A model generated the notes under the pieces. The model had not been told where the DNA came from, did not search any database, and saw only the letters and a list, made by a program, of their open reading frames with translations. A program made the translations under genes and the position numbers. A stretch of 64,000 bases of DNA from Eggerthella sp. YY7918 (GTDB lineage: Bacteria; Actinomycetota; Coriobacteriia; Coriobacteriales; Eggerthellaceae): NCBI RefSeq assembly GCF_000270285.1, contig NC_015738.1, forward strand, positions 2,294,001-2,358,000. Reading direction: 5' to 3'. Positions 51,507 to 59,949 of the stretch are shown here, piece after piece (positions within the stretch are counted from its first letter, which is position 1; every line of letters begins with the position of its first letter).

Positions 51507-53339
51507 CTACTCCACGGTCACCGACTTCGCCAGGTTGCGAGGCTGGTCCACATCGCAGCCCCGTTCCACGGCAATCGCACGCGCAAACAACTGCAACGGC
51601 ACACTGGCCGTGATGGCCGAAAACGCGTCGCGCACCTTCGGGATGTAGATGACGTGGTCGGCATGCGCTTGGATGTCTTCGTCACCCTCTGTCGCAATGG
51701 CTACCACCATCGCACCACGTGCCTTTGCCTCTTGCAAGTTCGACACGAGCTTATCATACACGGGGCTTTTCGTGGCCACCGCAATCACCGGAAAGCCCTC
51801 GTCAATGAGCGCAATGGGGCCATGCTTCATTTCGCCAGCCGGATAGGCCTCGGCATGCAGGTAGCTGATCTCCTTGAGCTTGAGTGCACCCTCATACGAA
51901 ATGGCCGCACCCATGCCGCGCCCCACGAACAGGGCGTTGTGTGCGTCCTTGCATGCGCGAGCCGCCTCATCGATGGCAGCGGTGTTAACGAGAATCTCCT
52001 CCACCTGTTCGGCCGTGTCGGCCAGCTCGTGGAACAGTAAGCGTATCTGGTTTGTCTTGAGCTTGCCTTTCGCCTGCGCCAGCAGCATGGCCAGAAGCGT
52101 AAGCGATACCACCTGCCCCAAGAACGACTTCGTAGAGGCCACCGCAATCTCTTTGTTGGCCTTCGTGTAAATGACGCCATCGCTTTCGCGCGCGAGCGGC
52201 GATCCCACCACGTTCGTGATGCCGAACACCTTCGCGCCCTTCACGCGCGCATCGCGCACGGCCGCCAGCGTGTCGGCCGTCTCGCCCGACTGCGACACAG
52301 CCACCACCAGGGTCGACGGCGTGATAATGGGGTTGCGATAGCGAAATTCGCTCGCCACTTCCACCTCCGTGGGAATACGCGCCCACCCCTCAATCAGGTT
52401 CTTCGCGATAAGCCCCGCGTGATACGACGTCCCGCACGCGATCACGCACACGCGGTCGATCAGGTTGAGCTCCTCGTGCGTGAGGTCCAACTCGTCGATG
52501 GAAAGCGCCCCGTTCACCAAACGCCCCGCCAGCGTGTCGCGAATGACGCGCGGCTGCTCGTGGATCTCCTTCAACATGAAGTCGGGGTAGCCGCCCTTTT
52601 CGGCCACATCCAAGTCCCAGTCCACGTGAGTCACCTTGGGATCGTATATCTCTTCGCCACGCGCGTTGAAGAAGGAAATGCCTGCAGGTGTGAGCTTGGC
52701 CGCTTCGCCGTCGCCAAGCACCACCACATCACGCGTGGCATCAATAAGCGCGATAATGTCGCTGGCCACGTACGCGCCATCTTCGCCTTGACCTACCACA
52801 AGCGGCGAATCCTTGCGCGCTGCAATGATGGTACCCGGCTCATGATCGCTTACCACCGCAAGCGCATACGCGCCAATCAGCTGTTCAACAGCAGCATGAA
52901 CCGCGCCCAAAAGATCGCACTCGTCTTGATACGCCTCTTCAACCAGGTGAGCAATAACCTCGCTGTCTGTTTCGCTGGTAAACGTATGACCGCGACTTTC
53001 CAGCCCCTCGCGAAGTTCGGTGAAATTCTCGATAATGCCGTTGTGGACCACGGCCACGTGATTGTCGCACGAGGTATGAGGATGGGCATTCGCCTCCGAC
53101 GGCCGACCATGGGTAGCCCAGCGCGTATGCCCAATGCCGCAGGTGCCCGTCAGGCCAAGCGGAGCGACCAGCTTTGAAAGCCCGCTCACCTTACCCTTGC
53201 AATGCACCACTTCAAGGACACCGTCCTGTTCAACGGCAATGCCTGCCGAATCGTAGCCGCGATACTCAAGCCTTTTCAGACCCTCTATGAGGATATCCTG
53301 CACGGGGCGCGACCCCGTATAGCCAACGATTCCGCACAT
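51507..53339 (-). CDS. glmS: glutamine--fructose-6-phosphate aminotransferase GlmS
   Basis: A 610-residue enzyme that makes glucosamine-6-phosphate for cell wall and surface glycans. It starts MCGIVGYTG with the glutaminase nucleophile Cys2; the glutaminase domain includes GIGHTRWATHGRPSEANAHP. Two SIS sugar-isomerase domains follow (CGTSYHAGLIAKN, SQSGETADTLAA, GRGMGAAISYEGALKLKE) and the C-terminus ends DQPRNLAKSVTVE. The ATG at 53339 has AGGAGC upstream. No glmS ribozyme is evident in the short leader. Confidence 0.98.
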   Translation of the reverse strand: MCGIVGYTGSRPVQDILIEGLKRLEYRGYDSAGIAVEQDGVLEVVHCKGKVSGLSKLVAPLGLTGTCGIGHTRWATHGRPSEANAHPHTSCDNHVAVVHNGIIENFTELREGLESRGHTFTSETDSEVIAHLVEEAYQDECDLLGAVHAAVEQLIGAYALAVVSDHEPGTIIAARKDSPLVVGQGEDGAYVASDIIALIDATRDVVVLGDGEAAKLTPAGISFFNARGEEIYDPKVTHVDWDLDVAEKGGYPDFMLKEIHEQPRVIRDTLAGRLVNGALSIDELDLTHEELNLIDRVCVIACGTSYHAGLIAKNLIEGWARIPTEVEVASEFRYRNPIITPSTLVVAVSQSGETADTLAAVRDARVKGAKVFGITNVVGSPLARESDGVIYTKANKEIAVASTKSFLGQVVSLTLLAMLLAQAKGKLKTNQIRLLFHELADTAEQVEEILVNTAAIDEAARACKDAHNALFVGRGMGAAISYEGALKLKEISYLHAEAYPAGEMKHGPIALIDEGFPVIAVATKSPVYDKLVSNLQEAKARGAMVVAIATEGDEDIQAHADHVIYIPKVRDAFSAITASVPLQLFARAIAVERGCDVDQPRNLAKSVTVE

Positions 53340-53450
53340 ACCTTGCTCCTAACGCACGTCGCTTGCTCAAAGATAGCGCCGCGCGTCAGCATTGCGCGCG
53401 CGGGCGCAAAAAGATAGTAACCTGCGTTATTTTAAAGTAAGAGCGAAACA

Positions 53451-53479
53451 TGCGACTTCGCACGGTATACGAAGTCGCA
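53451..53479. terminator. stem-loop between glmS and the isomerase gene
   Basis: TGCGACTTCG (53451-53460) and CGAAGTCGCA (53470-53479) form a perfect 10-bp stem with a 9-nt loop. It fits a terminator of the isomerase gene (stop at 53543) although the U-tract is broken. Confidence 0.6.
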
Positions 53480-53542
53480 AATTCGCTCAAGAAACGCATC
53501 TTTCCCGTGAGATTCGCCTGCGGGGGGGGTGAAACGATGTCG

Positions 53543-54352
53543 CTATTCCTCGCCCATGACCTTCTTTGCGGCGATAAGTCCGCGACGGGCAAGCTCCTCA
53601 AATCCGATCTCGCCCATGCGCTTGTGGTGAGGCACCTCGACGCAGCGTGTAACCCACGGAATGCGATCGATGATCGATTTGATAGGAATTTCGCCCTCGC
53701 CCGGATACAAGCGCTCGCATCGGCCATCAAAGAGCAACTCTTCATCGGTTTCCGGAATACCAATCTGATCGCAGAGGTGCGCGTAGTTGAACCATTCGCG
53801 CGGCAAATCGTCGAATTCGTCAAGCGTGTCGCGCGAACGGAAGAAGTGCAAGCAGTCGATGACAAGCCCGACGTTTTCGCGGCCCGTCTCCTTAATCATC
53901 TTCGCCGCCGTGCGCACATCGCGCATGCACGACCAAGTGACCGGCTCGACACTTACGCGCATGTCGTAGTTCTTGGCCAGATCGCACAACTCGCCGTACT
54001 TTTCCACCACATAGGCGTACTCCGTCGACCAGATGCCCGACAGCAAAAACTTCACACCCAGCTCGGCAGCGGCTTCAAGCGCCGGCTCGTACTCTTTCAC
54101 ATCCAAGCCGTCGCGAATGACGGCATTTTCGGTGTCGTTGAAAATGATGCCCGTCTCTTCCAGCGCGCGCTTCGTCTCCTTGAACAGCTCTTTATCTTTG
54201 GCGATGTCGAACGGAATTTCCCCTTCGAGGTTCATCGGAATGGTGCGAAGGCTCACGGCATCGTAGCCCGCACGCGCGGCGACACGAATGAACTCCGGCG
54301 GAGGGCACGAGATGTCGGTGAGGTGAACAAGGGAATAGAGCGGTTTAGTCAT
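53543..54352 (-). CDS. TIM-barrel sugar phosphate isomerase/epimerase family protein
   Basis: A 269-residue protein of the xylose-isomerase-like TIM-barrel (AP endonuclease 2) fold. Seen: GYDAVSLRT after the first strand, RVSVEPVTWS (metal-ligand Glu), VGLVIDCLHFFRSRD (Asp/His), WFNYAHLCDQIG (His/Asp) and LYPGEGEIPIKSIIDRI (Glu). The ATG at 54352 has AAGGAGA. It starts 25 bp after the upstream reductase gene, so the two act together. The real substrate is unknown; in such operons these enzymes often isomerise or cleave inositol, sugar acid or aromatic ring intermediates. Confidence 0.82.
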   Translation of the reverse strand: MTKPLYSLVHLTDISCPPPEFIRVAARAGYDAVSLRTIPMNLEGEIPFDIAKDKELFKETKRALEETGIIFNDTENAVIRDGLDVKEYEPALEAAAELGVKFLLSGIWSTEYAYVVEKYGELCDLAKNYDMRVSVEPVTWSCMRDVRTAAKMIKETGRENVGLVIDCLHFFRSRDTLDEFDDLPREWFNYAHLCDQIGIPETDEELLFDGRCERLYPGEGEIPIKSIIDRIPWVTRCVEVPHHKRMGEIGFEELARRGLIAAKKVMGEE

Positions 54353-54377
54353 GGCTGATCTCCTTTTCGTCGAATGG

Positions 54378-56300
54378 TTATCGCGTGGCAGCTTCGTACG
54401 CTTCGCGCGTCGCATCGATGGCACGACGAGCCTTGCGAGCATCGCCCACCACCTGCACTTCAAATCCCGCTTCGGCAAGCTCAGCCGAGAGCGGGTCATA
54501 GCCAACATAGCCCATCGCCAGAACAACCGAATCGAAGCCCCGCACCTCACGGCGGCTTCCCTCGGGCGATTCGTAGGCAACGCCGTCATCGTAAAACGCG
54601 CATACCTTCGCGTTGTTGATCTGCTCCACGCCATATTCAGCGAAGTTCTTCATGAGGTACTTTCGGTGCTCGCCGATCATGTCGGCGCCCATGGTGTCAC
54701 GGTACTCAATGAGAGTAACCTCGTGCTGCAGCTCTCCCAGAAAATCGGCGATCTCGCAGCCAACCATACCGCCACCAACAACCAACACCTTTTTGCCTGC
54801 GGCACGCTTGCCTTCCAGCAGGTCCCCACCGGCAATGAGGGCGGGATTGTCGATGCCTTCGATAGGAAGCATGAGCGGCTTGGCGCCGGTGGCCACAATG
54901 ACCTCGTCAGGAGCTTCCTGTCGCACGGTTTCGACCGTAGCCTCGCAGCCCGCCTTGAACGTCACGCCCGCCTTGGTGCAGCGCACAATGTAGGCCCGGA
55001 TCATGCTGGTTATATCACCCTTGCCGGGGGGATAGGCCGCCAAACGCATGTTGCCGCCAAGCACCTGTTGCGCCTCATATAACACCACCTGATGACCGCG
55101 CTCAGCCGCAGTAAAGGCCGCACACAACCCGCCCGGACCCCCGCCGACAACCATAACCTTCTTGGGTTCAACCGCTGGCATCACGGGCTCGGCCTCATGT
55201 CCCAAACGCGGGTTGGTGAGGCAGCGAATGGGTTCGCCCTGATACATGTTGGCCACACATCCCTGCAAACATGCGATGCAGGGAATTACGTCTTCCAGAC
55301 GATCCTGGTGCGCCTTGAGCGGCATATAGGGATCAGACAAAGACTGACGACCGAAGGCGATCAAATCCGCCCGCCCCTCTTTGACAAGCAGTTCAGCATA
55401 GCCTGGCTCGGTGAAACGCCCGATTGCGATCACAGGAATATTCACCGCCCGCTTGATCTCGCTCACAAGTTCGGCGCTAAAACCAGCATGAACAGGGGTC
55501 GGCGCCCACATGAATTCATCCTTGATGTGAACCGCACGCGAAATGTGCAGACAATCCACGCCGCACGATTCCAAATACGCCGCGATGACCGCGCTATCGT
55601 GAACATCTTGGCCGCCCAGCACCTCGTCGCTTGCGTTAATGCGCGCGATAACGGCAACCTGGCCCTTTACACGCCGACGCACTTCCTCAACGATCAGGCG
55701 CGGAAACCGCATACGGTTTTCAAAGCTGCCGCCGAATTCGTCAACGCGCTTGTTGGTGCGCGGCGATATGAACGAGCTCACCAGATAGCCGTGAGCCATG
55801 TGAATCTCAACCGCATCGACCCCCGCACGCAACGCGCGCTCGGCCGCATCGCCGTAGCCTTTAACCAGCTCATACACCTTCTCGGTGGGAACTTCCTGCG
55901 GCACATCGCGTCCGCAGACCGCCGGGATGGCAGAAGCAGCTTCAATGGGAGCGCCCGCGTTTTTCGCATTGCCTTCTGGGCCGGCATTTTGCAGCTGCAC
56001 GGACACGCACGCCCCCTGCTCGTGGCAGGCATTCACAATGCGCGTCAGACTGGGCAGAGACGCGTCGCTGTAAAGGCAGGGTTTGCGCGGCCCGCCCTTC
56101 GCACCCTCGTGCACCACCGTCGCCTCGATGGTGATGAGGCCGAATTGCCCTTTGGCGCGCTCGGTATAGTAGGCGATGGATTGTTCTGACCAGGTGCCGT
56201 CCGTATTGGCAAAGTTATTCCCCATCGGCGGCACGACAAAACGGTTTTTGACCGTCATCGGCCCAATTTGAAGCGGAGAGAACATGGTTTCAAATTTCAC
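54378..56300 (-). CDS. NADH:flavin oxidoreductase/2,4-dienoyl-CoA reductase family enzyme
   Basis: A 640-residue three-cofactor ene-reductase. Residues 1-360 are an FMN TIM-barrel of the old yellow enzyme family (NRFVVPPMGNNFA, HMAHGYLVSSFISPRTNKR, DLIAFGRQSLSDP). A 4Fe-4S cluster site CIACLQGCV plus RCLTNP follows, then FAD (VMVVGGGPGGLCAAFTAAE) and NAD(P)H (KVLVVGGGMVGCEIADF) domains. Relatives reduce dienoyl-CoA, bile acids (BaiCD/BaiH), cinnamate or isoflavones in gut anaerobes. The ATG at 56300 is kept. It is followed directly by the isomerase gene. A CAACATTG dyad lies upstream. Confidence 0.92.
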   Translation of the reverse strand: MKFETMFSPLQIGPMTVKNRFVVPPMGNNFANTDGTWSEQSIAYYTERAKGQFGLITIEATVVHEGAKGGPRKPCLYSDASLPSLTRIVNACHEQGACVSVQLQNAGPEGNAKNAGAPIEAASAIPAVCGRDVPQEVPTEKVYELVKGYGDAAERALRAGVDAVEIHMAHGYLVSSFISPRTNKRVDEFGGSFENRMRFPRLIVEEVRRRVKGQVAVIARINASDEVLGGQDVHDSAVIAAYLESCGVDCLHISRAVHIKDEFMWAPTPVHAGFSAELVSEIKRAVNIPVIAIGRFTEPGYAELLVKEGRADLIAFGRQSLSDPYMPLKAHQDRLEDVIPCIACLQGCVANMYQGEPIRCLTNPRLGHEAEPVMPAVEPKKVMVVGGGPGGLCAAFTAAERGHQVVLYEAQQVLGGNMRLAAYPPGKGDITSMIRAYIVRCTKAGVTFKAGCEATVETVRQEAPDEVIVATGAKPLMLPIEGIDNPALIAGGDLLEGKRAAGKKVLVVGGGMVGCEIADFLGELQHEVTLIEYRDTMGADMIGEHRKYLMKNFAEYGVEQINNAKVCAFYDDGVAYESPEGSRREVRGFDSVVLAMGYVGYDPLSAELAEAGFEVQVVGDARKARRAIDATREAYEAATR

Positions 56301-56416
56301 GAGAAACCCCCTGTTAGCATTTGTATGACCCCGAAAAGCACCACCTGTAAGACGTATTCTTGCGTCAGTATTTTCAGTTTAGGCGGTATCTTCTCCTTTT
56401 TGTTCGGCCGATTTTT

Positions 56417-56437
56417 CAACATTGTGGAGCAATGTTG
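56417..56437. promoter_or_regulatory. perfect dyad in the divergent reductase/glyoxalase promoter region
   Basis: CAACATTG (56417-56424) and CAATGTTG (56430-56437) form a perfect 8-bp inverted repeat with a 5-bp spacer, size and symmetry typical of TetR- or MarR-type operators. A TATACT -10 candidate for the glyoxalase gene lies at 56505-56510. No regulator gene of those families is in the window. Confidence 0.5.
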
Positions 56438-56544
56438 TACCTACCCACCCCACAAGATGCCCGTATCTTTTTTGAGGCTTTCTCGGGAATGACATGGTGT
56501 GCTTTATACTGCGAAGCGAGCAAAACGACGAAAAGAGGCTGCCC

Positions 56545-56922
56545 ATGAAAGCGAAGATGATTCACCGCTGCATTCACGTGTTAGATTTGGAAGCATCGCT
56601 TGCCTTCTACGAGCAAGCGCTGGGACTTACGGTACAAAGGCGCATGGGACCTGAGGATGGATCATGGGAAAACGTCTTTATCGGCAACGATGAAACCGAT
56701 TTTCAGGTGGAGCTCACCTGGAACCAAGGGCGCACCGAACCCTATAACAATGGCGGGCGTGACACGCACCTGGCCTTTGAAGTGGACGACATGGATGCGG
56801 CACGCGCCCTGCACGAGCAGATGGGTTGCGTGTGCTTCGTCAACGAGCGCATGGGCATCTACTTTATCGAGGACCCCGACGGCTGCTGGCTGGAAATTCT
56901 TCCCGCCGATCGGCAACGATAG
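56545..56922 (+). CDS. glyoxalase/VOC-fold protein, lactoylglutathione lyase-like
   Basis: A 125-residue VOC-superfamily protein. HRCIHVLDLEASLAFYEQAL carries the first metal His, FQVELTWNQG the Glu, DTHLAFEVDDMDAA the second His, and YFIEDPDGCWLEILP the second Glu, so all four metal ligands of glyoxalase I are present. It likely detoxifies methylglyoxal or a similar aldehyde. The ATG at 56545 has AAGAGGC. It is divergent from the reductase and 27 bp before the LytTR regulator gene. Confidence 0.88.
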   Translation: MKAKMIHRCIHVLDLEASLAFYEQALGLTVQRRMGPEDGSWENVFIGNDETDFQVELTWNQGRTEPYNNGGRDTHLAFEVDDMDAARALHEQMGCVCFVNERMGIYFIEDPDGCWLEILPADRQR

Positions 56923-56949
56923 CGCCTCGCAGAACGAAGGCCCCGCTGC

Positions 56950-57867
56950 ATGACCGAATTCGCCTCCATCGATGAGCTTCTAGCCAACGGCACCGGCAAC
57001 GTGCATGTAGAGTGCGGACGCGAGGTGTCCGCCGAGTTGCTCAGCGCCACGCGCCGCCACTACGCGGGGCGCCGCATCGCGTATGTCGTTGAAACCGACC
57101 GTGGCAGCGAGCGTGAGAGCGTTGCCTTTCACCTGCGGTTTTACAGCCGACTTGCAGGAGGTGTCGTCCACCACGAGGATGCCATCGCCCACTTTGGCCT
57201 TCGTGATATCGCGCACAAAAAGCTGCGCGATATCACGCCGTCCCAACTTGCATTGGTCAACATCGCACGTGTGAGCCTGTTCGAATCTGAAGTTTGCTTT
57301 TTGGAGCGCCCTCTTTCCGACCTCGATGCTGCGGGACGTGCTCTTGTGCTGGCCTGGATAGCCGAACGAAGCGAGCAGGGTTGCCGTTTCATTACGGCCT
57401 TAGAACCCTTGCGCGAAGCGCTGCTTATGCCCGGCAAAGCGTTTTGGTACGAGGACGGTCGGTTTTTCGAAGTCGAACAGGATGACGACCGCTGCGAAGA
57501 TGGGGCAGACACCTTCACCGGCGACGAAGTACAGGTCTACAAGATTCCCGCGAAGGCCGACACATCCACGCTTCTGTTCGACCCGCGCGAGATTGATTTC
57601 ATCGAAAGCCTGAACAAGACCAACTACGTTTCCGTTCGCGGTTCGCTTTACCCTACGTCACTTACGATGGATGAGCTGGAAGACGAGCTTGTGCGCTTCG
57701 GGTTCTTCCGCTGCCATCGCTCCTACATCGTCAACGTACAGAAGGTGGCGAAAGTGGAGCGCTACACCCGCAACAGCTTCAATCTCATGCTCAACGACGC
57801 CGCTCACACTTCCATCCCCCTTGCGAAGGGGCGCGCCGACGAGATGCGGAGGCGATTCGGATGGTAA
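56950..57867 (+). CDS. LytTR regulator fused to a degenerate ABC-ATPase domain
   Basis: A 305-residue protein. Residues about 85-185 align with the second half of an ABC ATPase: LRDITPSQLALVNIARVSLF stands where LSGGQ and the following helix are, VCFLERPLSDLDAAGR where Walker B DEPxxGLDp is, and FITAL where the switch His would be. Walker A is absent, and signature, Walker B and switch residues are all changed, so it cannot hydrolyse ATP normally. Residues about 205-305 are a LytTR DNA-binding domain (EIDFIESLNKTNYVSVRG, FRCHRSYIVNVQKV). It overlaps the first permease gene by 7 bp. It likely senses the transporter and controls the operon. Confidence 0.88.
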   Translation: MTEFASIDELLANGTGNVHVECGREVSAELLSATRRHYAGRRIAYVVETDRGSERESVAFHLRFYSRLAGGVVHHEDAIAHFGLRDIAHKKLRDITPSQLALVNIARVSLFESEVCFLERPLSDLDAAGRALVLAWIAERSEQGCRFITALEPLREALLMPGKAFWYEDGRFFEVEQDDDRCEDGADTFTGDEVQVYKIPAKADTSTLLFDPREIDFIESLNKTNYVSVRGSLYPTSLTMDELEDELVRFGFFRCHRSYIVNVQKVAKVERYTRNSFNLMLNDAAHTSIPLAKGRADEMRRRFGW

Positions 57868-58598
57868 GAACCGTCGCCCTACTCACCGAGAAATACCTGG
57901 TAGAAGCCATAAGAACTCCCGCTATAGCGATAAGCTGCCTCATACCGCTCATTATTATGCTCATGCTCAGATTCACCATGGGCGACTATCTTATCGAAGC
58001 GGGCGGACGTGACGCACAAACCTTTTCCTTCTTCGTCTTCACCTACGTGCTTCTTTTCGAAGGAGTGATGGTGGCGTCGATGACGGTTCTGTATGCTATG
58101 GCCGAAGAGCGAGAAAAACGCGTACGACGCACCCTCGCCCTCGCTGGAGTGAGCACCGTCCATCTGCTCATTGCGCGGGGTTTGACAACCGAACTTGTCA
58201 TTGGTCTGTCCTGCGGCCTTTGCTATCTCATCTTTGGCGCACCACTAGAGGGACTTGCGCCGTTTATAGCAGTCGCCCTTGTCGGCTCGCTCCCCCTTGT
58301 GCTGATCTCTCTTCCGTTAGGGCTTGCCGCACGCAATCAAATGGATGTCATGGTGCTCGATACGCCTCTTATCTTCCTCGCAATTGGCCCTATGCTCATA
58401 ACTTACAGCGAAACTCTTTCGCCCTTCATTATTTTCTTCCCCACCGGCGGCTTGTTCGAACTTGCTTGGATGACGCCGGCGGAATGGACGCTCGCAAATC
58501 TTATAGCGCCCTTTTTGTCGATACTCGTCTGGACCATACTTGCCACGATCGCCCTTGTCGTGGCATACCACCACATCCCTCATTCCGAAGATATCTAA
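57861..58598 (+). CDS. ABC-2 type transporter permease
   Basis: A 245-residue membrane protein with six helices. An opening basic segment RTVALLTEKYLVEAIRTP, the EEREKRVRRTLALAGVSTVH loop and the FPTGGLFELAW motif match the ABC-2 exporter permease pattern and the second permease at 59950 (EEKEKHTLRTLMLANVS, FPTGGADKL). The ATG at 57861 overlaps the LytTR stop. Together with the ATPase and second permease it would form a heterodimeric exporter. Confidence 0.88.
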   Translation: MVRTVALLTEKYLVEAIRTPAIAISCLIPLIIMLMLRFTMGDYLIEAGGRDAQTFSFFVFTYVLLFEGVMVASMTVLYAMAEEREKRVRRTLALAGVSTVHLLIARGLTTELVIGLSCGLCYLIFGAPLEGLAPFIAVALVGSLPLVLISLPLGLAARNQMDVMVLDTPLIFLAIGPMLITYSETLSPFIIFFPTGGLFELAWMTPAEWTLANLIAPFLSILVWTILATIALVVAYHHIPHSEDI

Positions 58599-58977
58599 AG
58601 ATACTCGCATCCATACAACGCCTGCGATTTCTTTCACGAGCCAATCGCCCAACTTGGCCCCAGATCGGGGGCTGCGGCAATTTTCATCCGCAAGATTAGG
58701 TTTTATTGCAGGCGCAGAAAACTGCAACCAGGTATTTTGGCAGCATCGACAGACTTCCACCCGCCCAAACTCTTTTCAAAATTGCCACAAGCCCCAATTT
58801 GCGGCCAACTCATCACAGCTTCTCTGTGCTCCTGTCGGTAGCACCCATGCTCCTTCCGTCGTAAGGCGGACTCCCCATGTCGCGTTTCCCTTGTTCAAAG
58901 ACGTGTCGTGAATGAAACTGCGACGCGTTGAAACAACGGGCGGCTCAGAGCGCCCAAGAGAGACAAAGGAGCACGAC
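58599..58977. other. gap between the first permease and the 38-codon ORF, with long inverted repeat
   Basis: 379 bp without a credible gene, splitting an otherwise compact operon. It carries an imperfect inverted repeat with 31-bp arms (58654-58684 and 58778-58808; each begins or ends with TTGGCC and AATTTT versions) around a 93-bp centre that contains a TTGCAG/CTGCAA hairpin. It may be a small mobile palindrome or a regulatory RNA. ORFs on either strand here lack ribosome sites and domain motifs. Confidence 0.55.
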
Positions 58978-59094
58978 ATGAACGAAGAAACTATTCGCGG
59001 ACACCTCAACAAAGGGGGATTCGCCCTTGCGCCTTACAGCTGCAGCGCGAAGCAGGCAATGGCGCTCACCTCTTCTGCGACTGATTTGCAGTAA
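58978..59094 (+). CDS. 38-residue putative small peptide in the ABC-2 locus
   Basis: A short ORF starting at ATG 58978, with AAAGGAG 7 bases upstream, encoding MNEETIRGHLNKGG then FALAPYSCSAKQAMALT and SSATDLQ. Its stop is 12 bp before the ATPase start and overlaps that gene's ribosome site region, so it is probably translated with it. A Gly-Gly pair at 13-14 separates a polar leader from a small hydrophobic part, like the leader/core split of exported peptides, but no peptidase or modifying enzyme is nearby. It may be a signal peptide, a bacteriocin-like peptide or a leader ORF for coupling. I do not recognise a family. Confidence 0.5.
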   Translation: MNEETIRGHLNKGGFALAPYSCSAKQAMALTSSATDLQ

Positions 59095-59106
59095 GGGGGC
59101 GAGCAT

Positions 59107-59949
59107 ATGACAACGCTGCTTTCCATGGACGATGTGTCCTTGAGCTTTAAAACAAAGCGCGTGCTTAACCACCTGTCGTTTGAGGTGGAGCGCGGCGAAT
59201 GCTTTGGCTTTTTAGGACCGTCCGGTGCGGGCAAAACGACCACGATCAAGCTGCTTACGCGCCAGTTGGTGAAGGATTCCGGACGCATTGCCCTGTTCGG
59301 ACGCCCTATCGAGCACGCCTCGAACGCCGACTACGAACGTATTGGCATTCTTTCGGACACCAGCGCCCTCTACGAGCGCATGACCATCGAAGAAAACCTG
59401 CGCTTCTACGCGAAAATTCGCGGCGTCACCGGCAACAACATACCCACGCTGTTGGAACGCATGAATCTGATGCACGACCGAAAAACCCTCGTCAAGAATT
59501 GCTCGAAGGGCATGCGCCAGCGCGCCGCTTTGCTGGCGGCGCTCGTTCACGGTCCGGAGCTCATCTTCTTGGACGAGCCCACCAGCGGCCTCGATCCTGC
59601 CGCCCGCGCCGAAGTGCACAAGATGCTCGTCGAGATGAATAGCGCCGGCACCACGGTATTTCTCACCACGCACGACATGGCGGAAGCCGAAGCGCTCTGC
59701 ACCCGCGTGGGCATCCTCAACGAGGGGCACCTGATCGCCTGCGATGCGCCCGACACGCTCATGTTGGCCCACGCACGCAACGAGGTGGTCATGCGCTTGG
59801 CCGACGGCCGCAGCATACACACCACTAAGGATGCTGCTGGTGTTGCCGCGATTGCCGACGCGCTGCGCTCGGGCGCATGTCTATCCATTCACTCGGTGGA
59901 GCCGAACCTCGAAGAAGTCTTTCTCGAACTGGCCGGAAGGGAGTTTTAA
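59107..59949 (+). CDS. ABC-2 exporter ATP-binding protein
   Basis: A 280-residue ATPase of the ABC-2 (drug, bacteriocin or lantibiotic) type. Walker A LGPSGAGKTTT, Q-loop near LSDTSALYERM, signature CSKGMRQRAALLAAL (divergent), Walker B LIFLDEPTSGLDP, and switch His in TTHDMAEAEAL. The last 60 residues are the usual C-terminal domain ending EPNLEEVFLELAGREF. The ATG at 59107 has GGGGG. The second permease follows directly (stop and start adjoin at 59949/59950). Confidence 0.95.
   Translation: MTTLLSMDDVSLSFKTKRVLNHLSFEVERGECFGFLGPSGAGKTTTIKLLTRQLVKDSGRIALFGRPIEHASNADYERIGILSDTSALYERMTIEENLRFYAKIRGVTGNNIPTLLERMNLMHDRKTLVKNCSKGMRQRAALLAALVHGPELIFLDEPTSGLDPAARAEVHKMLVEMNSAGTTVFLTTHDMAEAEALCTRVGILNEGHLIACDAPDTLMLAHARNEVVMRLADGRSIHTTKDAAGVAAIADALRSGACLSIHSVEPNLEEVFLELAGREF

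Noticed and set aside
53340-53542. glmS ribozyme or riboswitch upstream of glmS
   Set aside because: The leader is short and only a simple 10-bp hairpin is present; no ribozyme core sequences are seen.
58776-59012. Minus-strand 78-codon open frame opposite the small peptide ORF
   Set aside because: No ribosome site, and it is antisense to the peptide ORF and the structured gap.
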